A stretch of DNA of 32,434 nucleotides from Gammaproteobacteria bacterium (lineage in GTDB: Bacteria; Gemmatimonadota; Gemmatimonadetes; Longimicrobiales; Gaopeijiaceae). The notes below the pieces were generated by a model. It was not told the origin of the DNA and ran no database searches. It saw only the letters and a program-made list of their open reading frames with translations. The first letter of the stretch is position 1. Each line of letters opens with the position of its first letter. A program made the translations under genes and the position numbers. Shown piece after piece: positions 8,580-17,587 of this stretch. Where the stretch lies: positions 1-32,434 of the forward strand of contig JAPPJO010000165.1 of the NCBI GenBank assembly GCA_028820325.1, read 5' to 3'.

Positions 8580-11500
8580 ATGAGGCCAAACGTCAGCCTC
8601 GGCATTTCCGGTTTCTTCGGCGCGCTGCTGTTCGCCGGGCTGGCCGCGCTGCTGTTCGCCGTTCCCGCCTCCGCGCAATCCCCCGAAGAGTTCTTCGAGA
8701 ACCGTGTGCGGCCGGTGCTGGCCGAAAGCTGCATGGACTGCCACGGGCGGTTGCGCCGCGGGAATCTGCGCCTCAACTCGCGCGAGGCGATGATGCGCGG
8801 GGGTGATTCCGGTCCCGCGATCATCCCGGGGGATCCCGACGGGAGCCTGCTCATCCAGACGGTGCGTCACGAGATCGAGGGGCAGGAGATGCCTCGCGAC
8901 GAGGATCCGCTCACGCCGCAGCAGATCGAGGGGCTCATCGAGTGGATTCGCATGGATGCGCCCTGGCCCGCAGTGGCGGAGGGGGCGGAAGGCACGGAGG
9001 GGGCAGTGCTGGCCCTCGCCGATGAGGGCCTCTCGCCCGGCGCGCGCCTCTTCGTCGACCGGGTCCGCCCCGTCCTCGAACGCAGCTGTTTCTCCTGTCA
9101 CACCGACGATGAACGGAGCGGCCTGCGGCTCGATTCCAGGGAGCGGATGCTTCAGGGAGGCAGTCGCGGCCCCGCGATCATCCCCGGCAACCCCGAGCAG
9201 AGCCTCATCATCGCCGCGCTCCGGCATGTTGACGAGGACCTGCAGATGCCGCGCAACGCGGACCAGCTGCCCGACACGGAGATCCAGGGCTTCATCGACT
9301 GGATCCAGGCCGGGGCGGAGTGGGCCGAGATCACGGCGCCGCTGGCGATCCCCAGGCGCGGAGTCACCGCCGCCGAACGCGACTTCTGGTCGTTCCGGCC
9401 GCTGGCCGATCCCGCCATCCCGGAGCCCGAACGCGCCGGCTGGGCCCACACCGACATCGACCGCTTCGTGCTCGCGAAGATCGAGGAGCAGGGGCTCGAA
9501 CCGCTGGGTGCTGCAGGCCGCCGCCAGCTCATCCGGCGCGCCACCTTCGGCCTGACCGGCCTGCCTCCGACCCCCGAGGATGTCGAGGCCTTCGTCAGCG
9601 ACACTTCGCCCGACGCGTTCGAGAAGGTCGTCGACCGGCTGCTGGCCTCTCCCCACTACGGCGAGCGCTGGGGCCGGCACTGGCTGGACGTGGCCCGCTT
9701 CGGCGAGGACGACACCCGCGGGCTCGCACCGGGCGGTTCGGGACGCGAGCGCTACCCCAACGCCTACATCCAGCGCGACTGGGTGGTCGAAGCCTTCAAC
9801 CGCGACATGCCCTACGACCTCTTCGTCAAGGCGCAGATCGCCGGCGACCTGCTGGAGGAGGCCGAGCGCGAGCGCGCCATCCCGGCGCTGGGCTTCCTGG
9901 GGGGCGGCCCCTGGTACTACGACATCGCCGATCCGCCGGTGGCGCGCGCGGACGAGCGCCATGACCGGGTCGACGTGACCACGCGCGGGTTCCTGGGGCT
10001 CACGGTCGGCTGCGCCCGCTGCCACGACCACAAGTACGACCCCATCGGCACGCACGACTACTATGCCCTCGCGGGCATCTTCAGCAACTCCGACTATCAC
10101 GAATATCCGATTGCGGAAAAAGACGAAGCCGAGGCCTACGAGAAGGAAAAGGAGTTCATAGACGGCCTCCGGACGAGTCTCAACGAGTACCTGAGCACCG
10201 AGGGCGAACAGTTGACGCGCGTTCTCTCGCTCCAGGTCTCGCGCTACATGATGGCCGCGTGGCAGGTGACCGGCAGGCCGCAGCTTCCGGCCGAGCGGGC
10301 CGCGTCGCAGGCCAAGGTCGACCTCGAGACGCTGCAGCGCTGGATCCGCTTCCTGGGCAAGGAACCGAGGCACTATCCGTATCTCGTCGACTGGCAGGAG
10401 ATGATCGCGCGCGGCGACGCCGAGGAGGACGAAGCCCAGGGACTCGCGGACGCCTTCCAGCGCCTGGTGCTCGAAGTGGTCGCCGAGCAGGAGAAGCTCG
10501 AGGAGCGCAACCAGCGCATCATCGCCAAAGGCATGCCGCTCGAGGAAGTGAAGTCGACGCCGATGCCCAACGGCTTCGAGAGCTTCTTCGACCAGCACCA
10601 GCTCGAGCTCGAGACCATGGAGCGCGAGCGCTTCAACCTTTACTCCGACATCTTCCGCAGCGACCTCGACAACCAGTTGGACACCTTCTTCCCCGCGCCG
10701 GGGCTGTTCCGGTTCCGCGGATGGGGGCTCGAGCGGCAGCTCGGGCGCGTGGCGATGGATCACATCTCGGCCATGCGCGAGCGCATCGAGGAGCTGGAGG
10801 AGGAGCTCCCCGATCTGCCCTTCGCCATGGGCGTGGCCGACAGGGAGCCCGAGGACCTGACCGACATCGCGCTCCACATCCGCGGCAGCCCCACGAACCT
10901 CGGCGAAGCGGTGCCGCGCGGCTTCCTGACCGTGCTGGACGAGGAGGGCGCCGAGCCGTACGCCGAGGGAAGCGGCCGGCTGCAGCTCGCTGAAGCCATC
11001 GCCGCGCACCCGATCACCGCCCGCGTGATCGTGAACCGCGTATGGCGCTGGCACATGGGCACGGGCATCGTCGACACGCCCAGCAATTTCGGGGTGATGG
11101 GAGAGCGGCCCACGAACCCCGAGCTGCTGGAGTACCTGGCGTCGCGCTTCGTCGAAAGCGGCATGTCGATCAAGCAATTGCACCGCGACATTATGCTGTC
11201 GGCGACGTATCAGTTGGCGAGCGGCCGCAACGCGGGCAACGAGCAGATCGACGGGGCGAACCGCTACTACTGGCGGGCGGACCGCCGCCGCCTCGACGCC
11301 GAGAGCATACGCGACGCGATCCTCTCCGTGTCCGGCGATCTGGACGCGACCGTCGGCGGGCCTTCGAAGAGCCTGCGCGACGAGCAGAACAATCGCCGCA
11401 CCATCTACGGCGAGGTGAGCCGCTTCCAGGTCGACGAGTTCCTGCAGACCTTCGACTTCCCCAACCCGAGCCTGTCCGCGGAGCGCCGCTACACCACCAA

Positions 11501-12113
11501 CGTCCCCGGCCAGAGCCTCTACTTCATGAACAGCCCGTTCGTGCGGAGGCAGGCGGACCTGTTCGTGAAGAGACTGCTGGAGGAGACGGCTGACGCCGAG
11601 CTGGTTGCGGAGGATGGGGAGGAAGGGAACGGGCGTTCGGGCAATGGCAGCAACGGGAACGGCGCCAACGGCGACCACGCCAACGGCGCGGCAGAGGGCG
11701 ACGATACCGACGATGCCTCCGTCATCTTCCGCGATCGTGAGATGATCGAAGCCGCATATCCGCTGCTCTATTCGCGGGATGTCACCGAGCCCGAGATCGC
11801 CGCGGGCATCGAGTTCCTCGAAGAGCGCCGGACCGCGTTCCTGGCGGAAGAGCTGGCGAAGCTCGAAGATGAGTCCGGTGACGAAGCCGAAGCAGATGCA
11901 TCGGAGGCGGATGCGGGAGCTGCGGAGGTTGACGAGGCCAGGGAGGGTGCAGGGGCGAATGAGGATGAAGATGCCCGGGACGAGGGCGATGCGGGCGAGG
12001 ACGCCTCGCCCGACGCCGCACCCGACACCCCCGAGCATCGCGCCTCCATGCAGGCGTGGATCCAGTACGCGCGAGCGCTGTTCAGCGTCGCGGAATTCAG
12101 GTTTGTGGACTGA
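8580..12113 (+). CDS. Secreted DUF1549/DUF1553 protein with two PSCyt1-type heme domains
   Basis: The start is the ATG at 8580 (GGAG at 8568-8571), giving 1177 residues with a signal peptide cleaved after Ala32. The N-terminus has two successive planctomycete-type cytochrome c (PSCyt1) modules. One has CMDCH at 51-55; the other has CFSCH near 170. Each continues with GPAIIPG[DN]P and a later Met in Q-[ED]-MPR that could be the distal heme ligand. A DUF1549 domain follows at about 290-490, including CARCHDHKYDP near 478. DUF1553 follows at about 800-1000. Two low-complexity stretches (Gly/Asn/Asp-rich near 1005-1047 and Asp/Glu/Ala-rich near 1096-1155) interrupt the C-terminal part before the conserved end AWIQYARALFSVAEFRFVD. 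The family is paired with DUF1501 proteins and its biochemical role is unproven. Its stop overlaps the next start (TGATG). Confidence 0.92.
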   Translation: MRPNVSLGISGFFGALLFAGLAALLFAVPASAQSPEEFFENRVRPVLAESCMDCHGRLRRGNLRLNSREAMMRGGDSGPAIIPGDPDGSLLIQTVRHEIEGQEMPRDEDPLTPQQIEGLIEWIRMDAPWPAVAEGAEGTEGAVLALADEGLSPGARLFVDRVRPVLERSCFSCHTDDERSGLRLDSRERMLQGGSRGPAIIPGNPEQSLIIAALRHVDEDLQMPRNADQLPDTEIQGFIDWIQAGAEWAEITAPLAIPRRGVTAAERDFWSFRPLADPAIPEPERAGWAHTDIDRFVLAKIEEQGLEPLGAAGRRQLIRRATFGLTGLPPTPEDVEAFVSDTSPDAFEKVVDRLLASPHYGERWGRHWLDVARFGEDDTRGLAPGGSGRERYPNAYIQRDWVVEAFNRDMPYDLFVKAQIAGDLLEEAERERAIPALGFLGGGPWYYDIADPPVARADERHDRVDVTTRGFLGLTVGCARCHDHKYDPIGTHDYYALAGIFSNSDYHEYPIAEKDEAEAYEKEKEFIDGLRTSLNEYLSTEGEQLTRVLSLQVSRYMMAAWQVTGRPQLPAERAASQAKVDLETLQRWIRFLGKEPRHYPYLVDWQEMIARGDAEEDEAQGLADAFQRLVLEVVAEQEKLEERNQRIIAKGMPLEEVKSTPMPNGFESFFDQHQLELETMERERFNLYSDIFRSDLDNQLDTFFPAPGLFRFRGWGLERQLGRVAMDHISAMRERIEELEEELPDLPFAMGVADREPEDLTDIALHIRGSPTNLGEAVPRGFLTVLDEEGAEPYAEGSGRLQLAEAIAAHPITARVIVNRVWRWHMGTGIVDTPSNFGVMGERPTNPELLEYLASRFVESGMSIKQLHRDIMLSATYQLASGRNAGNEQIDGANRYYWRADRRRLDAESIRDAILSVSGDLDATVGGPSKSLRDEQNNRRTIYGEVSRFQVDEFLQTFDFPNPSLSAERRYTTNVPGQSLYFMNSPFVRRQADLFVKRLLEETADAELVAEDGEEGNGRSGNGSNGNGANGDHANGAAEGDDTDDASVIFRDREMIEAAYPLLYSRDVTEPEIAAGIEFLEERRTAFLAEELAKLEDESGDEAEADASEADAGAAEVDEAREGAGANEDEDARDEGDAGEDASPDAAPDTPEHRASMQAWIQYARALFSVAEFRFVD

Positions 12114-13597
12114 TGTCTGACCATCATCACGATCACCACGGCTGCGGCATGATCCACGGGGAGCCGCGCACGCGGCGCGAAGCCCTGAAGACCATGGGCG
12201 CGGGCTTCGGCATGATGGCGTTCGCGAGCCTCGTGGGGACGTCGATGCTCGAGGCCTCGAACGGGCTCGTGTCGTCGATGGGCACGCCGCTGCCCAGGCC
12301 CGATTTCGAGCCGCGCGCGAAGAACGTCATCTTCCTGTTCATGAACGGGGGCGTGTCGCAGGTCGACACCTTCGATCCCAAGCCGATGCTCGAGAAGTAT
12401 CACGGGCAGCCCCTGCCGACCGGCGAGATCAAGACCGAGCGGCGCACCGGCGCGCTCATGAAGTCGCCCTTCAGCTTCAAGCGCTACGGGCAGTCGGGGA
12501 TCGAGGTCAGCGAGCTCTTCCCGCACGTGGGCGAGTGCGCGGACGACATCTGCGTGATCCGCTCGATGCACACCGAGATCCCGAACCACGAGCCCTCGCT
12601 GCTCATGATGAACACGGGGCACATCCAGCCGGGCCGGCCCTCGCTGGGATCGTGGCTCACGTACGGGCTCGGAACCGAGAACCGCAACCTTCCCGGGTTC
12701 GTGGTGCTCTGCCCGGACCAGCCCACCGTCGTCGGCCCGCCGCTCTGGAGCAACGCCTTCCTCCCGCCCATCCACCAGGGCACCTACATCTCCGACAAGG
12801 TGCCGAGGATCGAGGACGACTTCGACCCGGAGCGCCTGATCCCCAACATCCGCGGCGAGGAGAGGAACGGCGACGGCCAGCGCCGCGAGGTGGACCTGAT
12901 CGAGAAGCTGAACCGGCTGCACATGCAGCGCCTGGAGGAGGAGGATCCGCAGATCGAGGGCGCGATCCAGGTGATGGAGACCGCCTACCGCATGCAGACC
13001 GAGGCCCCGGACGTGTTCGACATCCGCGGCGAGAGCGAGGCGACCCAGAAGCTGTACGGCCCCGGAAGCACCGCACGCGGATGCCTGATGGCGGTGCGGC
13101 TGATCGAGCGTGGCGTGCGCATCGTGCAGGTCTATTACGCGAAGGGCGATCCCTGGGATGCCCACACCGACATCTTCCAGCACCGCAAGAACGCCCGTGA
13201 CTCCGACCAGCCCTTCGCCGCGGTGATCAAGGACCTCAAGTCACGGGGCCTCTTCGACGACACCCTGGTGGTGTGCGGCACCGAGTTCGGACGCACGCCC
13301 GTGCTTGAGACGGGGGGCGGAGGCGCCGGCGGACGCGTGGTCAACGGCCGTGACCACAACCCGTTCGGCTTCAGCATCTGGCTGGCCGGCGGCGGCATCA
13401 AGGGCGGCATGACCTACGGCGCCACCGACGACTTCGGCTTCAAGGCCGTCGAGAACCCGGTCCACATCCACGACCTGCACGCGACCATCCTCTACCTGAT
13501 GGGCATCGACCACGAGAAGCTGACCTACAACTACAGCGGGCGTGATTTCCGGCTGACGGATGTGGCGGGCGAGGTGATTCACGACATCATCGCGTGA
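12113..13597 (+). CDS. DUF1501 protein with Tat-like signal
   Basis: This 494-residue protein starts at the ATG sharing its A with the upstream stop (TGATG). The N-terminus has an unusual His-rich stretch (HHHDHHGCGMIH), then a twin-arginine motif TRREALK and a hydrophobic stretch, so export by Tat is likely. The rest is a complete DUF1501 domain of the alkaline-phosphatase/sulfatase fold. Conserved blocks include NVIFLFMNGGVSQVDTFDP near the start of the domain, FGRTP, a NGRDHNPFGFSIWLAGGG block and HIHDLHATILYLMGID near the end. DUF1501 proteins are nearly always encoded beside DUF1549/DUF1553 proteins and are presumed to act together outside the cytoplasm. No substrate is established. The coupling here argues for a fixed stoichiometry or complex. 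Confidence 0.92.
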   Translation: MSDHHHDHHGCGMIHGEPRTRREALKTMGAGFGMMAFASLVGTSMLEASNGLVSSMGTPLPRPDFEPRAKNVIFLFMNGGVSQVDTFDPKPMLEKYHGQPLPTGEIKTERRTGALMKSPFSFKRYGQSGIEVSELFPHVGECADDICVIRSMHTEIPNHEPSLLMMNTGHIQPGRPSLGSWLTYGLGTENRNLPGFVVLCPDQPTVVGPPLWSNAFLPPIHQGTYISDKVPRIEDDFDPERLIPNIRGEERNGDGQRREVDLIEKLNRLHMQRLEEEDPQIEGAIQVMETAYRMQTEAPDVFDIRGESEATQKLYGPGSTARGCLMAVRLIERGVRIVQVYYAKGDPWDAHTDIFQHRKNARDSDQPFAAVIKDLKSRGLFDDTLVVCGTEFGRTPVLETGGGGAGGRVVNGRDHNPFGFSIWLAGGGIKGGMTYGATDDFGFKAVENPVHIHDLHATILYLMGIDHEKLTYNYSGRDFRLTDVAGEVIHDIIA

Positions 13598-13613
13598 CCA
13601 TGAGCCCGACAGC

Positions 13614-14006
13614 GTGACCAGAGGCTTTCTGCTGGCAACGGTCGCGGGGGCCGTCACGCTCTTCGTGGTAGGCGGCGTCCTTTACGGACTTCTGGAGGAT
13701 TTCTTCGCCAACGAGGTTTCGAGGGCGATCCCCATCTGGTGGGCGCTGGGCCTGGGCCAACTCCTCTACGCCGCGGTCCTGACCCTCGTCCTGAGTTGGA
13801 GGGGTGTCGTCAGCGGCTGGGAAGGTTTCCAGGCCGGGGCCGTGTTCGGGGCTCTGCTGGGCCTGGGCATGGCGCTGATGGGCTACGCCACCATGGACGA
13901 CGTGCAGACGCTCGCGACAGTCGGCGGGCACACCCTGATCGGGGTCGTGAACAACGGGACGGCCGGCGCGCTGATTGCGGTGGTGCTTGGCAGGGGTGGG
14001 GGCTGA
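13614..14006 (+). CDS. Small four-helix membrane protein of unknown function
   Basis: This 130-residue protein has four predicted membrane segments, at about 4-27, 40-61, 71-92 and 104-126. No catalytic motif is visible. Short four-helix proteins of this kind are usually annotated as hypothetical. The start is a GTG at 13614, 16 bases after the DUF1501 stop. It has no Shine-Dalgarno sequence, so coupling to upstream translation is likely. A five-codon ORF (ATG at 13600) ends across this GTG. The gene sits at the end of the DUF1549/DUF1553-DUF1501 transcript but has no obvious functional tie to it. Confidence 0.7.
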   Translation: MTRGFLLATVAGAVTLFVVGGVLYGLLEDFFANEVSRAIPIWWALGLGQLLYAAVLTLVLSWRGVVSGWEGFQAGAVFGALLGLGMALMGYATMDDVQTLATVGGHTLIGVVNNGTAGALIAVVLGRGGG

Positions 14007-14018
14007 GCGGCGCCGCTC
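14005..14018. terminator. Perfect 14-bp palindrome between convergent genes
   Basis: GAGCGGCGCCGCTC overlaps the stop of the small membrane-protein gene and lies 10 bases from the stop of the opposing methyltransferase gene. As RNA it can fold into a five-pair stem with a GCGC loop from either strand. A bidirectional terminator is the simplest reading, although no U-tract follows. Confidence 0.4.
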
Positions 14019-14027
14019 GTCGAGGGG

Positions 14028-14939
14028 CTAGTGGGCGGCGCCCTTTCTGGCGACGAAGAACATCCTGCCTTCGTGCATCGAGCCCTCCAGGATGGGTTCG
14101 CTCTCATCCAGGGACTGCAGTTCTCCGAATCCGACCTTTCGCAGGAGGTCCCTGATTTCACCCTCTTCGTACCAGCGCTGAATCAGAGGGAAATCGGTCC
14201 GCACCCAGCCGGCATCCTTCAACTCGAACAGAGTGACATCCAGCCGTCCGGTCTTCTCGTTCGCGTCATGTGAAGATCGAACCGCGCAGACGTGATCGTC
14301 CTCGACGAATTCGAACGAGCCGCGCCACCTGGACCGGAAGCCCTCTGCCATGTTGAGGTCGAACACGAAGTAGCCGCCCTCTTCCAGGACGGCGAATACA
14401 CTGCGAAACACCTGTTCCAGTTGGTCCAACTCCATGACGTGGTTCAGGCTGTCGAAGGTCGAGAAAACCGCCGAGAACCTGACGGGCAGGACGATGTTGC
14501 GGGCATCCTGGACGACGAAATCCGCGTCCGGGGCGTTCGTCCTCGCGATCTCGATCATCGCTTCCGAGCCATCCAGACCCATTGTGCGGTAGCCTCGCTG
14601 CGAAAGCTCGGCGGCAAGCTGTCCGGTGCCGCAGCAGAGATCCAGGACGGCGCATCCAGGCCGAAGATTCCCCAGAACAAGGTGTTCGAGGATCGGGTAC
14701 GCCTTGGCCGCGAAGAAACCCCAGTGCTGATCGTAGACGCGCGCGAAGGGGTCGTATGCGTCGTAGCGGGTCACTGGATCTCCTTCAGCGGATGCCGGCT
14801 GGCTTGTCCCGACTCGCTCGATGCGCTCCCTCAGCCGCTGCATGGCTGTGGGTCCATCTACATGGCGGTCCTCCGCGACTTCGCTGAGAGCGGCATCGGC
14901 AAGTTGGCGAAAGTGCGCTCGCACATCGATCTGTGTCAA
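14028..14939 (-). CDS. Class I SAM-dependent methyltransferase
   Basis: This protein of up to 303 residues has a Rossmann-type methyltransferase domain. Motif I is VLDLCCGTGQ at 98-107 and the acidic residue after strand 2 is in MGLDGSEAMI. A third block is FVVQDARN, followed by an AVFSTFDSLNHV strand typical of 'methyltransferase domain 25/11' enzymes. The substrate is unknown. The longest frame begins with TTG at 14939, which has no clear ribosome-binding site. An ATG at 14843 would remove 32 residues and still keep the whole domain. The gene lies 30 bases downstream of the propeller gene at 14970-16202 on the same strand and may be co-transcribed with it. Confidence 0.87.
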   Translation of the reverse strand: MTQIDVRAHFRQLADAALSEVAEDRHVDGPTAMQRLRERIERVGTSQPASAEGDPVTRYDAYDPFARVYDQHWGFFAAKAYPILEHLVLGNLRPGCAVLDLCCGTGQLAAELSQRGYRTMGLDGSEAMIEIARTNAPDADFVVQDARNIVLPVRFSAVFSTFDSLNHVMELDQLEQVFRSVFAVLEEGGYFVFDLNMAEGFRSRWRGSFEFVEDDHVCAVRSSHDANEKTGRLDVTLFELKDAGWVRTDFPLIQRWYEEGEIRDLLRKVGFGELQSLDESEPILEGSMHEGRMFFVARKGAAH

Positions 14940-14969
14940 CTAATGCCACAAATCAGGCACGACCACGGT

Positions 14970-16202
14970 CTACAGAGGTGACTCCCCCAACTCCGGGTGA
15001 TCCAGGCGGTACATCTGCACGGTCTGTATCCCGAGTTCGGTTTCGCTGAGCAACAGGACGTAGTCGGCGCCGAATTCCCGCACCTCGCCGGGCAGTTGAG
15101 CCATGTGGCAGAGGAACCGGCCGTCGGAGCCGAAGGCCAGCCATCCGCGGTCTTCCCGGGGCCGGTCGTACTGGCGCACCCAGATGCGGCCGTCGCGCCC
15201 GATCATCACGGTGGAGATGGCCGGAAAGAGGTCGGCCGCGGGACGCTCCCCGCTGATCGTCGCCTCGTCAAACACATCCCATTCGCGAGAGCCCGGTTGG
15301 GTGCGGCTCTCGATGTAGTCCTCGCGCCAGGCGCTCACGTCCGCGGCCGTTACCTCGCGATCCGGTTCGTACCAGCGGATGATCGTCCGCAAGTCGAATT
15401 CGTCGTCCAGAACGCGAATCTCGGTGTCTCTTCCGTGCGCCAGCACGACGGTGGAGCCCCTTGCATCAACCTGTGGAAACGACTGGAAGAGGGGGAACAG
15501 CCCCAGATTCGGAGCCTCGCTGACGAATCCTCGAATTCGCCCGGGCATCCGGTCGATGCTGCCGACCAGCTGTCCGCCGGGGTCGTTGACCTCCACGATC
15601 AGCGTGTCCGGATCCGTGAAATCGGCACGATTCGCCCTCTTTGATCTCGGATTCACCGAGTATCCGTTGTCGAGCACTCCCCCGCCGTCGGGGTTGTTCA
15701 CAAAGCCCGACGTGAGGTTGACCCGCCGCACGAAATCACCGTCGGCCGTGAAGAGGTTGTAGCGCCACGGGTAATAGTCGCCCACCCACAGCGTGTCGTC
15801 AGCGGTGATCCAGAGGATAAAGGGATTCGAGAACTCGCCGGGCCCTTCGCCGTACCGGCCCATCGACCGCAGGTGCCTGCCGGTCTCGTCATAGATGCGG
15901 ACTTCAGCCGACGACCGGTCGATCGCCGCGATCGATCCGTCGGACAGCCGCCCCATGCCTCGGATCGAGGAAAACCACTGGTTTTCGACCTCCTCGTCCG
16001 CGCCGATGACCAGGACGGGTTCTTCGCTGATGGAACAGGTCGCATCGGAGCCCGAAGGATCGCTGGTGACGATTCGCACGCCTGCACTGTCAACGGCGAT
16101 GGTGGGTTCCGGCGATGCTTCCGGGACGCAGGCCGGAATCGTTGCGACGATGAGCGCCACCGAAGCGACGAGGACTCGAAGCGAACAGGGATGGGCCGAC
16201 AT
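14970..16202 (-). CDS. 6-bladed beta-propeller lipoprotein (GPGEF family, subgroup A)
   Basis: This 410-residue protein has a signal peptide ending in T-I-P-A-C with the lipid-acceptor Cys at 25. The mature part starts with the family opening VDSAGVRIVTS. The signature GEGPGEF lies at 118-124, and the protein shares long blocks with the propeller at 7142-8389 (WVGDYYPWRY, RWYEPDREVTAAD, RPAADLFPA). Both members have a Cys in the last blade (FLCHM here). ATG 16202 is preceded by GGAGGA at a good distance. It is likely a periplasm-facing lipoprotein that binds an unknown ligand. The gene is divergent from the tandem propellers that start at 16413, with a 210-base shared promoter region. Confidence 0.87.
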   Translation of the reverse strand: MSAHPCSLRVLVASVALIVATIPACVPEASPEPTIAVDSAGVRIVTSDPSGSDATCSISEEPVLVIGADEEVENQWFSSIRGMGRLSDGSIAAIDRSSAEVRIYDETGRHLRSMGRYGEGPGEFSNPFILWITADDTLWVGDYYPWRYNLFTADGDFVRRVNLTSGFVNNPDGGGVLDNGYSVNPRSKRANRADFTDPDTLIVEVNDPGGQLVGSIDRMPGRIRGFVSEAPNLGLFPLFQSFPQVDARGSTVVLAHGRDTEIRVLDDEFDLRTIIRWYEPDREVTAADVSAWREDYIESRTQPGSREWDVFDEATISGERPAADLFPAISTVMIGRDGRIWVRQYDRPREDRGWLAFGSDGRFLCHMAQLPGEVREFGADYVLLLSETELGIQTVQMYRLDHPELGESPL

Positions 16203-16412
16203 CGTTGTCCTCCATCGTTTGAGTCAGGCACGGTGGACCGGAGCGACTCAGGACGCGGATCCTGACGCTACACCCGGAGCCCACGCCCCCGCCAGTCCAC
16301 CAGGCGTTGATGCCCGTGCGAACCGGAAACGCTCCCTGGCAACGCGGATTCGCGCATTCCGGTTGCTTTCCTTAGGATCGACCTTGTCGAGATGGAAGGA
16401 GGGTTATCGCAC

Positions 16413-17525
16413 GTGTCGAAGAGGGTCAGTGGCCAGGGTTGTTCGCGCGCAATGCCCGCGTCAGTGGCAATCCAGGCGGTCCTGCTTCTATGCGCGTGCG
16501 GGGAGGCGGACGGTCCCCCTTCGGCCGCCATCGTCGCGAGCCTCGAAGAGGTGTTTGCCGTCGAGGCCGTGATCCAGCTCGGCGAAGACCCCGCCGACTC
16601 GATTGCCGAAATCGGAGACTTCGTCGAACGGCGGGCCGGCGGCTACGTCATCGGCGACCTGCATCTGCCGCGGGTGCGGACCTACGACGAGGAAGGGCGG
16701 CTGGAGGCAGCCTTCGGCCGGTTCGGAGACGCTCCCTTCGAGTTTCAGCGGATCAGGGCGGTGGCGGAAGCACCTTCAGGGAGGATCGTGGTCGCGGGTT
16801 CCCGTTCGTTCCATCTCACCTATCTGACCCGTGCCCTCGCTCCCGATACCATGGTCGCGTTGCCGACGGCTGCCATGGATGTCCTTGCCCTCGGATCCGA
16901 CTTGCTTGTGCGGATGAATACGGGAGACCCTGAGGAACGCCGCTTCGGCCATCCACCGCTCCTTCACCGCGTGATCCCGCCGGAGTTGGTGTGGAGCAGC
17001 TACGAACTCCCCTTCTCCCCCTTCGAGAGACCCTATTGGGGCTCATTCTCGAATTTCCCGATCGCGGTGAGCGGTGACTCGATCTTTGTCATGTCCGGGG
17101 TCAGGTATCCGATTACGGTTCTCGACGGGGCGGGCGAGACCGTGGGCACGTTCGGAACCCGCTCCGCTTCGTTCCGACCGATTGAGGTATTGGAATCGGG
17201 CATGTTGGCCGATCTCGGAAGCTACGGCACCACGCTGCCCGGGCTTCTCGCAAGCTTCGACATCATTCACCGCATGGACGCGGTCGGCCGGCACTTGATC
17301 CTCACTCAAGCCAGGCACAACCCCGAGCGGGCAATGCCTCCCTTTGAGATCGTGCACACGTCGCTAGAGGTCTACGACCGGCACAGCGGCGTAAAGCTCT
17401 ATGAAGATGTGCCGCTTCCGGAGGGATCCAGGGTGCTGGGCGGAGGCCGGTTTCTGTACCTCCTGCTGGATGAGCATTTCCCGCCCTGGCGGATCGCGAA
17501 GCTGCGGCTGTTGACGGAGAGATGA
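16413..17525 (+). CDS. 6-bladed beta-propeller lipoprotein (tandem copy 1, subgroup B)
   Basis: The chosen start is GTG 16413, nine bases after AAGGAGGG at 16396-16403, giving about 370 residues. An earlier ATG at 16392 overlaps that ribosome-binding site and is unlikely. The hydrophobic N-terminal segment ends in L-C-A-C (Cys29), so lipid attachment is possible. The domain lacks the usual VDSAG opening. Instead it begins LEEVFAVEAVIQLGEDPADS and carries a diverged signature GDAPFEF (105-111) where relatives have GPGEF. It is closely related over its whole length to the next gene, including the C-terminal blocks LPEGSRVLGGGR and PPWRIAK. The ligand is unknown. Confidence 0.82.
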   Translation: MSKRVSGQGCSRAMPASVAIQAVLLLCACGEADGPPSAAIVASLEEVFAVEAVIQLGEDPADSIAEIGDFVERRAGGYVIGDLHLPRVRTYDEEGRLEAAFGRFGDAPFEFQRIRAVAEAPSGRIVVAGSRSFHLTYLTRALAPDTMVALPTAAMDVLALGSDLLVRMNTGDPEERRFGHPPLLHRVIPPELVWSSYELPFSPFERPYWGSFSNFPIAVSGDSIFVMSGVRYPITVLDGAGETVGTFGTRSASFRPIEVLESGMLADLGSYGTTLPGLLASFDIIHRMDAVGRHLILTQARHNPERAMPPFEIVHTSLEVYDRHSGVKLYEDVPLPEGSRVLGGGRFLYLLLDEHFPPWRIAKLRLLTER

Positions 17526-17587
17526 GGAGGCGAGAGGCCACCAATCCGCCGTCAAAGGCCAGGCATCCGAGAGAGGGAGGCCGACTG

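Noticed and set aside
8556..12038. A 1160-codon open frame on the minus strand opposite the DUF1549/DUF1553 gene
   Set aside because: It is the antisense of a well-supported gene. High GC at third positions keeps antisense frames open, and the translation is repetitive, with no domain or signal.
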